Positions 25,685-34,400 of a stretch of 39,998 nucleotides of DNA are shown here, in pieces. Both the position numbers and the translations under genes were made by a program. How positions within the stretch are numbered: position 1 is the stretch's first letter; every line of letters starts with the position of its first letter. This DNA comes from Candidatus Merdivivens pullistercoris (GTDB taxonomy: Bacteria; Bacteroidota; Bacteroidia; Bacteroidales; UBA932), in assembly GCA_017694935.1 (NCBI GenBank), contig JADIME010000037.1, positions 1-39,998 of the forward strand, read 5' to 3'. The notes beneath the pieces were generated by a model that was not told the DNA's origin, ran no database searches, and saw only the letters and a list, made by a program, of their open reading frames with translations.

Positions 25685-26706
25685 CATTGATAGATGATAT
25701 AGTGAAGTCGCACTCCGTTTCTGTCGTAGGCATGGAAAAGAACACAGGCAAGACGGAGTGCCTTAACTACATCATCAAGAATCTTCCGTTGGAAGGACTT
25801 ACCGTCGCCGTCACTTCGATAGGAGTGGACGGGGAAACGACGGATATAGTGACAGGAACGCACAAGCCCGAGATCTTCCTGAGGGAAGGCATGATGTTTT
25901 CGACTTCGGAAAAACATTACAGGCAAAGGCACATCCTGTCGGAACTTTTGGATGTAGACGATGAAAGCACCGCATTGGGACGGGTAGTCACCGCGAGGGC
26001 ATTGGATTACGGCAAAATCATGCTGTCCGGCCCCTCTACCGGAAAAGGGCTTGCCCGTTGGATCGGAAGGATGCATTCATTCGGCGCCGGACTTACCCTG
26101 ATTGACGGGGCGATTTCAAGGCTTTCATCCGCGTCTCCAGCGATAAGCGAGGCGATGGTGCTTTCGACAGGGGCGGCCTTGAGCGCAAATATGAACGAGT
26201 TAGTACGGAAAACCGTGCATACTGTCAGTATCATCCTGTCGGACAAGTACGAAGGCAAATGTGCCGACAGGCTTCAGGATGTCGAAACCGGACTGTGGAC
26301 AATCGATGCCGACGGCAATGCGGAACAGATAGAAGAAACGGCATCTGCCTTGTCCCTGTCGCAGGTAAAGACCAGTCTGGCGGCCGGGCACAAAGGCATA
26401 TTCGTGGCAGGAGCGGTCACCGACCGGATTGTGGACAGATTGGTTTCGGACGGGGCCAAAGACGGGTTCGCGATTGTGGCGAAAGATTTTACGAAAGTAT
26501 TCATTTCTCCCGAAAAAATGTTGCTGATGAAACGTTTGGGGTTGAAATTGGAGATGCTCGCTTCCGTCAGGCTTCTTGCCGTATGCATAAATCCGGTTTC
26601 CCCGAACGGGATGTCGCTCGATCCGGACAGACTGCGCGGACGGCTGGAAGAGGTACTGCCGGTGCCGGTATACGACCTGTTCAGGACAACGGGTGGCGCG
26701 GAATAG
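25681..26706 (+). CDS. kamB: MobB-like P-loop protein of lysine fermentation clusters (KamB)
   Basis: A 341-residue soluble protein with no established enzyme activity. The N-terminus has G-M-E-K-N-T-G-K-T at 17-25, a P-loop resembling the G-x-K-N-x-G-K-T form of MobB-type NTPases; the canonical first Gly is displaced. Residues 40-60 (V-A-V-T-S-I-G-V-D-G-E) suit a SIMIBI-type switch. The middle has G-L-T-L-I-D-G-A-I-S-R-L, a Walker-B-like strand. The symbol kamB is used in known lysine clusters for a gene at this position, but its role is not settled. Its place between kamA and kamD, coupled to kamA by a 4-base overlap, suggests help with aminomutase maturation or reactivation; this is inference. 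Confidence 0.75.
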   Translation: MTLIDDIVKSHSVSVVGMEKNTGKTECLNYIIKNLPLEGLTVAVTSIGVDGETTDIVTGTHKPEIFLREGMMFSTSEKHYRQRHILSELLDVDDESTALGRVVTARALDYGKIMLSGPSTGKGLARWIGRMHSFGAGLTLIDGAISRLSSASPAISEAMVLSTGAALSANMNELVRKTVHTVSIILSDKYEGKCADRLQDVETGLWTIDADGNAEQIEETASALSLSQVKTSLAAGHKGIFVAGAVTDRIVDRLVSDGAKDGFAIVAKDFTKVFISPEKMLLMKRLGLKLEMLASVRLLAVCINPVSPNGMSLDPDRLRGRLEEVLPVPVYDLFRTTGGAE

Positions 26707-26723
26707 TTTTTAATGATTTTAAG

Positions 26724-28085
26724 ATGATAAGATTCAAAGACATAGTAGATTCCAAATGCGGGATCCGTTACTGTTTCGAGCAATTGGAACTATGTTCCGG
26801 CGTGGCGAGGAGAATGTTGCTCGAAACATGCATGATGGAATCCGGCGAGGAGATCCGTTCTTCCTACCTGTCTATGCTGGAGGCCGTCCGCATTCTGGAT
26901 GACGCCGATGTCTATGAGTGTATCATCGCAAACCTTTGCCAACTGCACGACATAGGCCCGACCATAGCCAGGCTCGGAAACGGGGAGGTGCTGGACGACA
27001 TTGAACTGTTCGAAATCAAGCATCTGGCCCTGATATCCTCCAAAGTGAGGACAAAACTCGGAACGTTAAGCCTGTGCAGTGACAAGTCCGAATGCAAGTT
27101 GCCTGTCCCGGATGATCTGGAAGCGTTGATAGACATACTTGATCCGGACGGGCTGCGCATTAATTCGTTTTATATTTACGACTCATACAGTCCCGAGCTG
27201 GCGGCCCTGCGTAACAGGATACGGCATTCAGACGGACGGGACAAGGAAGAAGCATACGTTGAAGCGTCCGGACTGGAAGCATCCATACGTGCCGCAATAT
27301 CATCCCGGGCAAAGGGATTCGCGGAGCGGCTTTCCGGCGCGCTTTCGTCATTGGCCTTGCTTGACATTGTCGTCGCAAAGGCAAAAATGATGGAAGACAA
27401 GGGTTACGTGATTCCGAAAATAGTATCCGAGCGGGAGGCCGGGAGCTACGAAGGTCTGTATCATCCTGAAATAGCCTCACGGCTTGAAAAAGAAGGCAAG
27501 AACTTCCAGCCGATAGATTTTTCCTTCTCGCAAGGCCCGACACTGCTCGTGGGAATCAACATGGGAGGCAAAAGCGTACTGTTGAAGATGCTTGCGCTTG
27601 CCCAGTACCTGACACAATTCGGCTTTGCGGTTCCGGCCACGTCGGCAAGGGTATCCGTCATGGAAGACATATTCCTTGTCAGCGGGGACGCGGAATCGAG
27701 CACTGAAGGACTGTCGTCGTTTGCAGGTGAGATAAAATCAATCGAAAAGGTCATAGAAGCATCCCGTTCTGGCAAAAAGACACTCGCCCTCATCGACGAG
27801 CCCGCAAGGACTACCAATCCGGTGGAAGGCACGGCTTTGGTATCCGCATTGACTGTCATTTTGGAGGAAATGGGTACTGTCACCGTGATAACCACGCACT
27901 ATGATACCCCGGATGTGAAATGCCGGTGCATGAGGGTAAAGGGATACATGGACGGGAAGATGGACTATTCGATAATCGATGCCGGTGAAGCGGGCGTGCC
28001 GCATGAAGCCATAGACACGGCAAGAAGACTGGGAGCCGACCGAAGATGGATGGAACTGGCGTACAAATTCGTGGAAAAGAGATAA
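26724..28085 (+). CDS. kamC: Stand-alone MutS-core ATPase of lysine fermentation clusters (KamC)
   Basis: A 453-residue protein with the ATPase core of MutS but not its mismatch-binding or connector domains. Walker A is G-I-N-M-G-G-K-S (277-284), Walker B is L-A-L-I-D-E-P (355-360, Asp358/Glu359), and the switch histidine is T-T-H-Y-D (His392). A helical clamp-like region covers residues about 10-230. The start is ATG 26724, 17 bases after kamB; the frame is open further upstream, but that part overlaps kamB in another frame. In lysine clusters this gene is called kamC. DNA repair is unlikely in this setting; an ATP-driven role on the cobalamin aminomutase encoded next is the simplest hypothesis. 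Confidence 0.8.
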   Translation: MIRFKDIVDSKCGIRYCFEQLELCSGVARRMLLETCMMESGEEIRSSYLSMLEAVRILDDADVYECIIANLCQLHDIGPTIARLGNGEVLDDIELFEIKHLALISSKVRTKLGTLSLCSDKSECKLPVPDDLEALIDILDPDGLRINSFYIYDSYSPELAALRNRIRHSDGRDKEEAYVEASGLEASIRAAISSRAKGFAERLSGALSSLALLDIVVAKAKMMEDKGYVIPKIVSEREAGSYEGLYHPEIASRLEKEGKNFQPIDFSFSQGPTLLVGINMGGKSVLLKMLALAQYLTQFGFAVPATSARVSVMEDIFLVSGDAESSTEGLSSFAGEIKSIEKVIEASRSGKKTLALIDEPARTTNPVEGTALVSALTVILEEMGTVTVITTHYDTPDVKCRCMRVKGYMDGKMDYSIIDAGEAGVPHEAIDTARRLGADRRWMELAYKFVEKR

Positions 28086-28108
28086 TTTATAAAATTAAAG
28101 AAATAAAT

Positions 28109-29662
28109 ATGGCAGGAAAATTAGGATTGGACTTCGGAAAAGTGGAACATGCAAGGTCCCTTGCAGGCTCCATTGCCAAGGATGTCCAGAATTTTGTAAA
28201 CAACTATACGACCGTAGCCGTGGAAAGGACTCTGTGCCGTCTCATGGGCATCGATGGCGTTGATGCCAACGGGGTTCCTCTTCCTAATGTGGTCGTTGAG
28301 CATTTGAAAGAACGCAACGCATTGTCAGACGGCGTTTTGTTCCATATCGCCAACGCGATGGCGCAGTATGGCCTGTCCCCGCAGGAAATAGCTGAAAAGA
28401 TCGCATCTTCGGAAATAGACCTTCTTGAATGCGGCGTGGCTTCCGGACAGGAGAGAGAAAAGATTTTAGAGCCGATCGTGCAGCATAGCCTCGACAGGAT
28501 CAAACAACGCCGCAGCCGCCGTGAAACTTACCTGAAGACTTTGGGAGAAGGTCCAAAACCGTACATATACGTGATAGTGGCCACCGGAAATATCTATGAA
28601 GATGTAGTACAGGCCCAGGCCGCTGCACGTCAGGGCGCGGACATTATCGCCGTGATCAGGACGACAGGACAGAGCCTGTTGGACTATGTTCCTTACGGAG
28701 CGACGACCGAAGGCTTCGGCGGGACATTCGCCACGCAGGAAAACTTCCGCATCATGCGCAAGGCCCTTGACGAAACAGGCGAGGAGGTAGGACGCTACAT
28801 AAGGCTATGCAACTACTGCTCCGGACTTTGCATGCCCGAAATAGCCATAATGGGAGCTTTCGAAGGACTGGATGTAATGCTGAACGATGCCCTCTACGGC
28901 ATACTTTTCAGGGACATCAATATGCAAAGGACGCTCGTGGACCAGTATTTTTCAAGGGTGATAAACGGATACGCCGGTGTCATCATCAATACCGGTGAGG
29001 ACAATTATCTTACTACGGCGGATGCCGTGGAAGCCGCACATACCGTCCTGGCCTCCGACCTGATAAACGAACAGCTGGCATTGCTTGCCGGCCTTCCAGA
29101 AGAGCAGATGGGACTGGGACACGCCTTTGAGATGGATCCGATGCTCGAAAACGGCTTCCTCTATGAACTCGCACAGGCGGAAATGACAAGGGAAATCTTC
29201 CCTAAGGCCACGTTGAAATACATGCCTCCTACGAAATTCATGACCGGAAACATTTTCCGCGGACATATCCAGGACGCGCTTTTCAACATGGTCGGCATCT
29301 GGACACACCAGGGCATACAATTGCTCGGAATGCCGACAGAGGCCATACATACTCCTTTCATGTCAGACAGGTATCTTTCCATCGAAAATGCCAAGTACAT
29401 CTTCAACAACATGAAAGACATCGGCGAGGAAATGGAGTTCCGGGAAGGCGGCATAGTCCGTTCAAGGGCGAAAAAAGTGCTTGACGATGCCATAGACTTG
29501 CTTGAAAAGATGAATAAGGAAGGCCTGTTCGCAGCTTTGGAAAAAGGCATATTTGCGGATGTAAAACGGCCTAAGACAGGAGGAAAGGGACTCGAAGGAG
29601 TATGCCTGAAAGGGGAACGCTATTCGAATCCGTTTATTGAATTGATGAAAAACAGGAAATAA
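28109..29662 (+). CDS. kamD: Beta-lysine 5,6-aminomutase, alpha subunit
   Basis: The large subunit of the adenosylcobalamin- and PLP-dependent enzyme that moves the 6-amino group of beta-lysine to C5, giving 3,5-diaminohexanoate. The 517-residue length is typical. The ATG at 28109 gives the family N-terminus MAGKLGLDFGKVEHAR; the frame extends upstream only through kamC. The central TIM-barrel region includes Y-I-Y-V-I-V-A-T-G-N-I-Y-E-D-V-V-Q and R-Q-G-A-D-I-I-A-V-I-R-T-T-G-Q-S, strongly conserved in KamD/OraE-type barrels. Located 23 bases after kamC and 1 base before kamE, with which it forms the heterotetramer. Confidence 0.97.
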   Translation: MAGKLGLDFGKVEHARSLAGSIAKDVQNFVNNYTTVAVERTLCRLMGIDGVDANGVPLPNVVVEHLKERNALSDGVLFHIANAMAQYGLSPQEIAEKIASSEIDLLECGVASGQEREKILEPIVQHSLDRIKQRRSRRETYLKTLGEGPKPYIYVIVATGNIYEDVVQAQAAARQGADIIAVIRTTGQSLLDYVPYGATTEGFGGTFATQENFRIMRKALDETGEEVGRYIRLCNYCSGLCMPEIAIMGAFEGLDVMLNDALYGILFRDINMQRTLVDQYFSRVINGYAGVIINTGEDNYLTTADAVEAAHTVLASDLINEQLALLAGLPEEQMGLGHAFEMDPMLENGFLYELAQAEMTREIFPKATLKYMPPTKFMTGNIFRGHIQDALFNMVGIWTHQGIQLLGMPTEAIHTPFMSDRYLSIENAKYIFNNMKDIGEEMEFREGGIVRSRAKKVLDDAIDLLEKMNKEGLFAALEKGIFADVKRPKTGGKGLEGVCLKGERYSNPFIELMKNRK

Positions 29663-29663
29663 T

Positions 29664-30473
29664 ATGAGTGGCGGTTTATATTCGATGCAGGCAAAGGATT
29701 TCGACAAGACACTTGACCTTGCCAAGATTAAGCCTTACGGCGACACTATGAATGACGGGAAAGTGCAGCTGAGTTTCACGCTTCCCGTACCGGCCGGAGC
29801 GGAGGCCGTTGAAGCGGCAAAGCAATTGCTCCGCAAGATGGGGCTCGAAAATCCCCAGGTGGTATTCTACCGTGAACTTACCGAAGGCTTCACATTTTTC
29901 AATTGTTACGGAAGCTGCACGCATACGGTCGATTATTCTTCCATATACGTGCCCAAGGTAGAAACTTCGGTAATGGACATGGATGAGACCGACCGTTATA
30001 TAAAGGAAAATATCGGCCGCAAGCTGGTTGTAGTCGGCGCGAGCACCGGCACCGATGCCCATACCGTGGGAATCGATGCCATCATGAACATGAAAGGCTA
30101 TGCGGGGCATTACGGGCTGGAGCGTTATGAAATGTTCGACGCTTACAATCTTGGGAGCCAGGTTCCCAACGACGAGTTTCTTGCCAAGGCAATGGAACTG
30201 AAAGCGGACGCGCTTCTGGTATCGCAGACAGTGACACAGAAGGACATACACATAAAGAACCTTACCGAATTGGTTGAGCTTATGGAAGCCGAAGGCCTCA
30301 GGGACAGGATGCTCCTGATATGCGGAGGCCCGAGGATAACGCACGAACTGGCGAAAGAGCTCGGTTACGACGCAGGCTTCGGGATGAACACATACGCCGA
30401 CGACGTGGCTTCGTTCATAGCCCAGGAATTCGTGAAAAGGGGAATGAACCGGAATAACAAGGACAATCATTAA
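29664..30473 (+). CDS. kamE: Beta-lysine 5,6-aminomutase, beta (cobalamin-binding) subunit
   Basis: The small subunit, 269 residues, carries the cobalamin-binding Rossmann domain and the PLP-linking lysine. The base-off B12 motif D-x-H-x-x-G is D-A-H-T-V-G at 131-136 with His133 as cobalt ligand. Lys144 (M-N-M-K) matches the PLP Schiff-base lysine of the clostridial enzyme at the same number. The C-terminal part has L-L-I-C-G-G-P-R-I-T. All key residues are present, so the enzyme should be active with KamD. One base separates it from kamD. Confidence 0.97.
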   Translation: MSGGLYSMQAKDFDKTLDLAKIKPYGDTMNDGKVQLSFTLPVPAGAEAVEAAKQLLRKMGLENPQVVFYRELTEGFTFFNCYGSCTHTVDYSSIYVPKVETSVMDMDETDRYIKENIGRKLVVVGASTGTDAHTVGIDAIMNMKGYAGHYGLERYEMFDAYNLGSQVPNDEFLAKAMELKADALLVSQTVTQKDIHIKNLTELVELMEAEGLRDRMLLICGGPRITHELAKELGYDAGFGMNTYADDVASFIAQEFVKRGMNRNNKDNH

Positions 30474-30485
30474 AATTTTTATATT

Positions 30486-31142
30486 ATGGATAAAAATCAG
30501 ATAAGAGAGACTATCGCCCGCAGGGCGGCTCTTGAATTACATGACGGGGATGTCGTCAATCTCGGCATAGGTTTGCCGACCATGATACCGGACTATCTTC
30601 CGGAAGGGATATCCGTGACATTGCAGTCTGAAAACGGTGTCATGGGCATGGGACCCGCGCCTGCACAGGGCGAGGAAAATCCGGAGCGCATCAATGCCGG
30701 CGGAGGATTCATCACATTCAACCCCGGAGCTTCCACATTCGATTCGGCCGAATCATTCGCCATCATACGCGGAGGACATGTGGACGCCACATTCCTGGGG
30801 GCGATGCAGGTTGATGAAAAAGGCAACCTTGCCAACTGGATCATCCCGGGAAAACTTACTCCGGGAATGGGAGGCGCAATGGACCTGGTAGTAGGGGCCA
30901 AAAGGGTCATCCTGACTATGGAACACACCAACAAGGGCAAATTCAAAATCCTCAAGGAATGCAACCTTCCATTGACGGCTGCAGGACAGGTGGACATGAT
31001 AATCACCGAAATGGGTGTCATGAACATCACTCCACAGGGAATAGAGCTGGTAGAAATAAACCCTGAATTCACGGTAGAGGAAGTACAGGCAGCTACCGAG
31101 CCGAAACTCATTGTATCACCTGACTTAAAACCTATGTGCTGA
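30486..31142 (+). CDS. atoA: Butyrate/acetoacetate CoA-transferase, subunit B
   Basis: Catalytic subunit of the CoA-transferase whose other half is atoD at 21429. The 218-residue protein has G-I-G-L-P-T-M-I near residue 28 and the active-site glutamate Glu49 in L-Q-S-E-N-G, which forms the glutamyl-CoA thioester. The G-A-M-D-L-V-V-G-A-K-R motif at about 136-146 is typical. Located 12 bases after kamE and 1 base before the MaoC gene. Having the two subunits separated by eight genes is unusual, since atoD and atoA are commonly adjacent. Confidence 0.95.
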   Translation: MDKNQIRETIARRAALELHDGDVVNLGIGLPTMIPDYLPEGISVTLQSENGVMGMGPAPAQGEENPERINAGGGFITFNPGASTFDSAESFAIIRGGHVDATFLGAMQVDEKGNLANWIIPGKLTPGMGGAMDLVVGAKRVILTMEHTNKGKFKILKECNLPLTAAGQVDMIITEMGVMNITPQGIELVEINPEFTVEEVQAATEPKLIVSPDLKPMC

Positions 31143-31143
31143 C

Positions 31144-31551
31144 ATGATTGAAGTTGGAGACAAATTCGAACAGAAAGTACGCTATACCCAGGAAGACGTG
31201 ATAGGTTTCGCCAAAGTAAGCGGCGACTGCAACCCTATCCACCTCGATCCTGAATATGCGGCTAAAACGATGTTCAAGCGCCCTATAGTACACGGTTTTC
31301 TTTCGGCATCGGTATTTTCAAAGGTATTCGGCATGGATTTCCCGGGACCTGGGACTATCTACATGTCGCAGCAGATGAAATTCCTTGCTCCGGTGTATGT
31401 GGACAGGGATTATACCGCACGCTTCGAAGTGGCCGAGATCAAGCGTGAAAAACACATAGGCATTGTGAACTGTTCCTTGACGGACGATGAAACCGGAAAG
31501 GAATGCATCAGCGGAACAGCCATGCTCAAGCATGACGGAGAGTTCATTTAA
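31144..31551 (+). CDS. MaoC-family (R)-specific enoyl-CoA hydratase
   Basis: A 135-residue single-hotdog hydratase similar to PhaJ. The hydratase-2 motif is G-D-C-N-P-I-H with Asp28 and His33 as catalytic pair, followed by R-P-I-V-H-G. Such enzymes interconvert crotonyl-CoA and (R)-3-hydroxybutyryl-CoA. It starts 1 base after atoA. Together with the SDR reductase downstream it could join acetoacetyl-CoA and crotonyl-CoA without a thiolase. It could also act on longer acyl-CoA or acyl-ACP; sequence alone does not fix chain length. Confidence 0.88.
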   Translation: MIEVGDKFEQKVRYTQEDVIGFAKVSGDCNPIHLDPEYAAKTMFKRPIVHGFLSASVFSKVFGMDFPGPGTIYMSQQMKFLAPVYVDRDYTARFEVAEIKREKHIGIVNCSLTDDETGKECISGTAMLKHDGEFI

Positions 31552-31602
31552 CGTATTCGGATTTAAAAATTTTTATTGAAAATAATTTTAAAAAATTGTG
31601 AT

Positions 31603-32346
31603 ATGAACAGATTGGAAAATAAAGTGGCTGTCATTACAGGCGGTACTGCCGGTATAGGAGCCGCAACGGCCCTGCTTTTTGCGAAAGAGGGAGCCAAGGT
31701 CACCGTTTGGGGACGCAGTGAGAAACGCGGCGAAGAATTTGTCCGTTCAGCTGCCGGACAGGGACTTGAAATAGCCTATGACAAGGTGGATACAAGTGAT
31801 TTCGAGGAAGTGAAGACCGGGATGAAAAAGGTTTATGACCGTTTCGGGAAAATAGACATCCTCATCAACAACGCCGGCATAACCCGCGACAGCACAATGA
31901 AGAAAATGACTGTAGAGCAGTGGCAGGAAGTGATAAATGTCAATCTTACCGGAGTGTTCTACTGCACGAAGGCCGTTTCCGAATACATGCTTGCAGCCGG
32001 TTACGGAAGGATAGTAAACGCATCATCGGTCGTAGGACTTTACGGCAACTTCGGACAGACCAACTACGTGGCCACAAAGGCCGGCATCATCGGCATGACA
32101 AAGACACTTGCACGCGAATTCGGACGTAAGGGCATCACCGTGAATGCCGTAGCCCCTGGTTTCATCGCTACCGACATGGTTGCAGCAATGCCTGAGGAAG
32201 TCCTTGCAGGTATGAAGGCGAAAGTGCCTGTCGGCCGTCTCGGGGATCCTATGGATATAGCATACGCCTACCTGTATCTCGCTTCCGACGAGGCTTCATA
32301 CGTAAACGGGGCGACATTGAGCGTGGACGGCGGCATGACTGTATAG
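31603..32346 (+). CDS. SDR-family 3-oxoacyl-CoA/ACP reductase (FabG/PhaB-like)
   Basis: A 247-residue classical short-chain dehydrogenase. The cofactor motif is T-G-G-T-A-G-I-G at 12-19, then V-W-G-R-S-E-K-R, whose arginine suits NADPH. The catalytic set is Ser141 or Ser142, Tyr155 and Lys159, with the N-N-A-G-I-T motif at 89-94. ATG 31603 is preferred over an in-frame upstream ATG at 31576 because it gives the usual SDR N-terminus. FabG and PhaB (acetoacetyl-CoA reductase) cannot be separated by eye; placement between a PhaJ-like hydratase and butyryl-CoA dehydrogenase favours acetoacetyl-CoA as substrate. Confidence 0.88.
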   Translation: MNRLENKVAVITGGTAGIGAATALLFAKEGAKVTVWGRSEKRGEEFVRSAAGQGLEIAYDKVDTSDFEEVKTGMKKVYDRFGKIDILINNAGITRDSTMKKMTVEQWQEVINVNLTGVFYCTKAVSEYMLAAGYGRIVNASSVVGLYGNFGQTNYVATKAGIIGMTKTLAREFGRKGITVNAVAPGFIATDMVAAMPEEVLAGMKAKVPVGRLGDPMDIAYAYLYLASDEASYVNGATLSVDGGMTV

Positions 32347-32416
32347 GACACAGGCATTTCCCGAAAACTTTACCAAGCTTTGAAGGCTTAATTTTTAACT
32401 TATAAACATTTTCAAT

Positions 32417-33559
32417 ATGAATTTTGACTTGACGAAGACAGAGGCGCTTTTCCTCCAGATGATCCGGGAATTTTCGGACAAGGAAGTCGCACCTCTCGCC
32501 GCAGAGATAGATGAGCAGGAAAGGTTTCCATTGGAAACTGTCGAAAAGATGAAAAGCATCGGCCTGTTCGGCATCCCTGTTCCTGTACAGTACGGCGGCG
32601 CCGGCGGTACCAATCTGATGTACACGATGGCTGTGGAAGAACTGTCCCGCAATTGCGCCACTACGGGTGTGATGCTTTCCGCGCACACTTCGCTTTGCGT
32701 TGCCCCTATACTGGAACAAGGCACCGAAGAGCAGAAAATGAAATATCTTCCCAAGCTATGCAGCGGGGAGTGGCTCGGCGCATTCGGACTTACCGAACCG
32801 AACGCCGGTACCGACGCTTCCGCACAGCAGACCACGGCCGTTCTTGACGGGGAAGAATGGGTGCTGAACGGAAACAAGATTTTCATCACCAATGCCGGTT
32901 ACGCGCATGTTTACGTGATTTTCGCCATGACCGACAAATCCCTCGGGACAAAGGGCATTTCGGCATTCATCGTGGAAAAAGGCACTCCAGGGTTCTCTTT
33001 CGGCAAAAAAGAGAAAAAACTCGGCATCCGCGGTTCCGCCACATGCGAATTGATTTTCGAAAACTGCCGCATTCCAAAGGACAATCTTCTCGGTAAACTC
33101 GGCGGGGGCTTCGGAATCGCCATGAAAACCCTCGACGGAGGACGTATAGGCATTGCGGCACAGGCACTCGGAATCGCACAGGGAGCAATGGACGAGACCG
33201 TGAAATATACAAAAGAGCGCAAGCAGTTCGGAAAATCCATCTCGGCTTTCCAGAATACTCAGTTCCAGATGGCCGACCTTGAAACCAAGGTCCAGGCCGC
33301 ACGCCTGCTCGTGCGCAGCGCGGCTTTCAAGAAAGACATGAAGGCTCCGTATTCGGCAGATGCGGCAATGGCCAAGCTGTTCGCGGCCGAGACCGCAATG
33401 GAAGTGACCACAAAGGCTGTACAATTCCACGGAGGATACGGTTATACAAGGGAATACCCGGTAGAACGCATGATGAGGGATGCAAAAATCACCGAGATTT
33501 ACGAAGGAACTTCGGAAGTCCAGAGGATGGTCATCGCCGGAAAACTCTTCAAAAAATAG
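32417..33559 (+). CDS. bcd: Butyryl-CoA dehydrogenase (acyl-CoA dehydrogenase)
   Basis: A 380-residue FAD enzyme that reduces crotonyl-CoA to butyryl-CoA with electrons from EtfAB. Family signatures are G-A-F-G-L-T-E-P-N-A-G-T-D at about 121-133 and Q-F-H-G-G-Y-G-Y near 336-343. The catalytic base is Glu363 in I-Y-E-G-T-S-E, the position used in short-chain acyl-CoA dehydrogenases. Short-chain specificity is inferred from the operon and the adjacent etf genes. It follows the SDR gene by 70 bases and precedes etfB by 36 bases. Confidence 0.94.
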   Translation: MNFDLTKTEALFLQMIREFSDKEVAPLAAEIDEQERFPLETVEKMKSIGLFGIPVPVQYGGAGGTNLMYTMAVEELSRNCATTGVMLSAHTSLCVAPILEQGTEEQKMKYLPKLCSGEWLGAFGLTEPNAGTDASAQQTTAVLDGEEWVLNGNKIFITNAGYAHVYVIFAMTDKSLGTKGISAFIVEKGTPGFSFGKKEKKLGIRGSATCELIFENCRIPKDNLLGKLGGGFGIAMKTLDGGRIGIAAQALGIAQGAMDETVKYTKERKQFGKSISAFQNTQFQMADLETKVQAARLLVRSAAFKKDMKAPYSADAAMAKLFAAETAMEVTTKAVQFHGGYGYTREYPVERMMRDAKITEIYEGTSEVQRMVIAGKLFKK

Positions 33560-33595
33560 GATAAGTTTAACGATACTTAACAGAAAATACTTGAA

Positions 33596-34378
33596 ATGAA
33601 TATAGTAGTTTGTATAAAACAGGTTCCGGACACTACGGAGATAAAGATAAATCCTGTTACCGGAACGCTTATCCGTGACGGTGTTCCGAGCATAATGAAT
33701 CCTGACGACAAGGGCGGACTGGAATTGGCTCTTCGCCTAAAGGACCGGTTCGGCGCGCATGTTACGGTGATAACGATGGGCCCGCCTCAGGCCGATGATA
33801 TGCTCCGTGAAGCCCTCGCAATGGGTGCCGACAGAGCCATACTATTGACAGACAGGCGTTTTGCCGGTGCCGACACTCTTGCGACCTCAAATGCTCTGGC
33901 AGGTGCGCTCAGGATGCTGGACTATGATCTGATTATCACTGGCCGCCAGGCAATAGACGGGGATACGGCCCAAGTGGGACCTGAAATGTCGGAACACCTC
34001 GGGCTTCCGCACATTTCATACGTTGCCGGTCTGGAGTATGACGGAAACAAGACACTCCGCATAAAAAAGGAAACAGAAGAAGGGTACATGCTTCTCGAAA
34101 CGGAGATGCCTATACTTCTTACTGTCCTGGCATCGGCATTCAAACCGAGATACATGTCCGTTCACGGTATCGTGGAAGCATACAGCCGCGAAGTCGAGAT
34201 ATGGACTGCCGACAAGATCGATGTAGACGAATCCAAACTCGGACTGAAAGGCTCTCCGACAAAGGTCTTCAAGGCTTTTGCCAAAGGTCTCAAACAAGCC
34301 GGCGAGGTATATGAAGTCACTCCGGAAGAAGCTGTCGATTTGATTGTGTCGAAACTAAAAGAGAAATATATTCTTTAA
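33596..34378 (+). CDS. etfB: Electron transfer flavoprotein, beta subunit
   Basis: A 260-residue ETF beta subunit that docks on butyryl-CoA dehydrogenase and passes electrons to it. The N-terminus MNIVVCIKQVPDT is diagnostic. The block T-M-G-P-P-Q-A-D-D-M-L-R-E-A-L-A-M-G-A-D, then F-A-G-A-D-T-L-A-T-S, resembles that of flavin-based electron-bifurcating Bcd-EtfAB complexes of anaerobes. If so, reduction of crotonyl-CoA by NADH could also reduce ferredoxin; this is inference from resemblance. It lies 22 bases upstream of etfA. Confidence 0.94.
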   Translation: MNIVVCIKQVPDTTEIKINPVTGTLIRDGVPSIMNPDDKGGLELALRLKDRFGAHVTVITMGPPQADDMLREALAMGADRAILLTDRRFAGADTLATSNALAGALRMLDYDLIITGRQAIDGDTAQVGPEMSEHLGLPHISYVAGLEYDGNKTLRIKKETEEGYMLLETEMPILLTVLASAFKPRYMSVHGIVEAYSREVEIWTADKIDVDESKLGLKGSPTKVFKAFAKGLKQAGEVYEVTPEEAVDLIVSKLKEKYIL

Positions 34379-34400
34379 CGATTGGAAAAACAGTAAGAAA

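Noticed and set aside
26259-26723. Upstream extension of the kamC frame into kamB.
   Set aside because: This region codes for KamB in another frame, and the extension has low-complexity Arg/Gly-rich composition; ATG 26724 fits the usual spacing.
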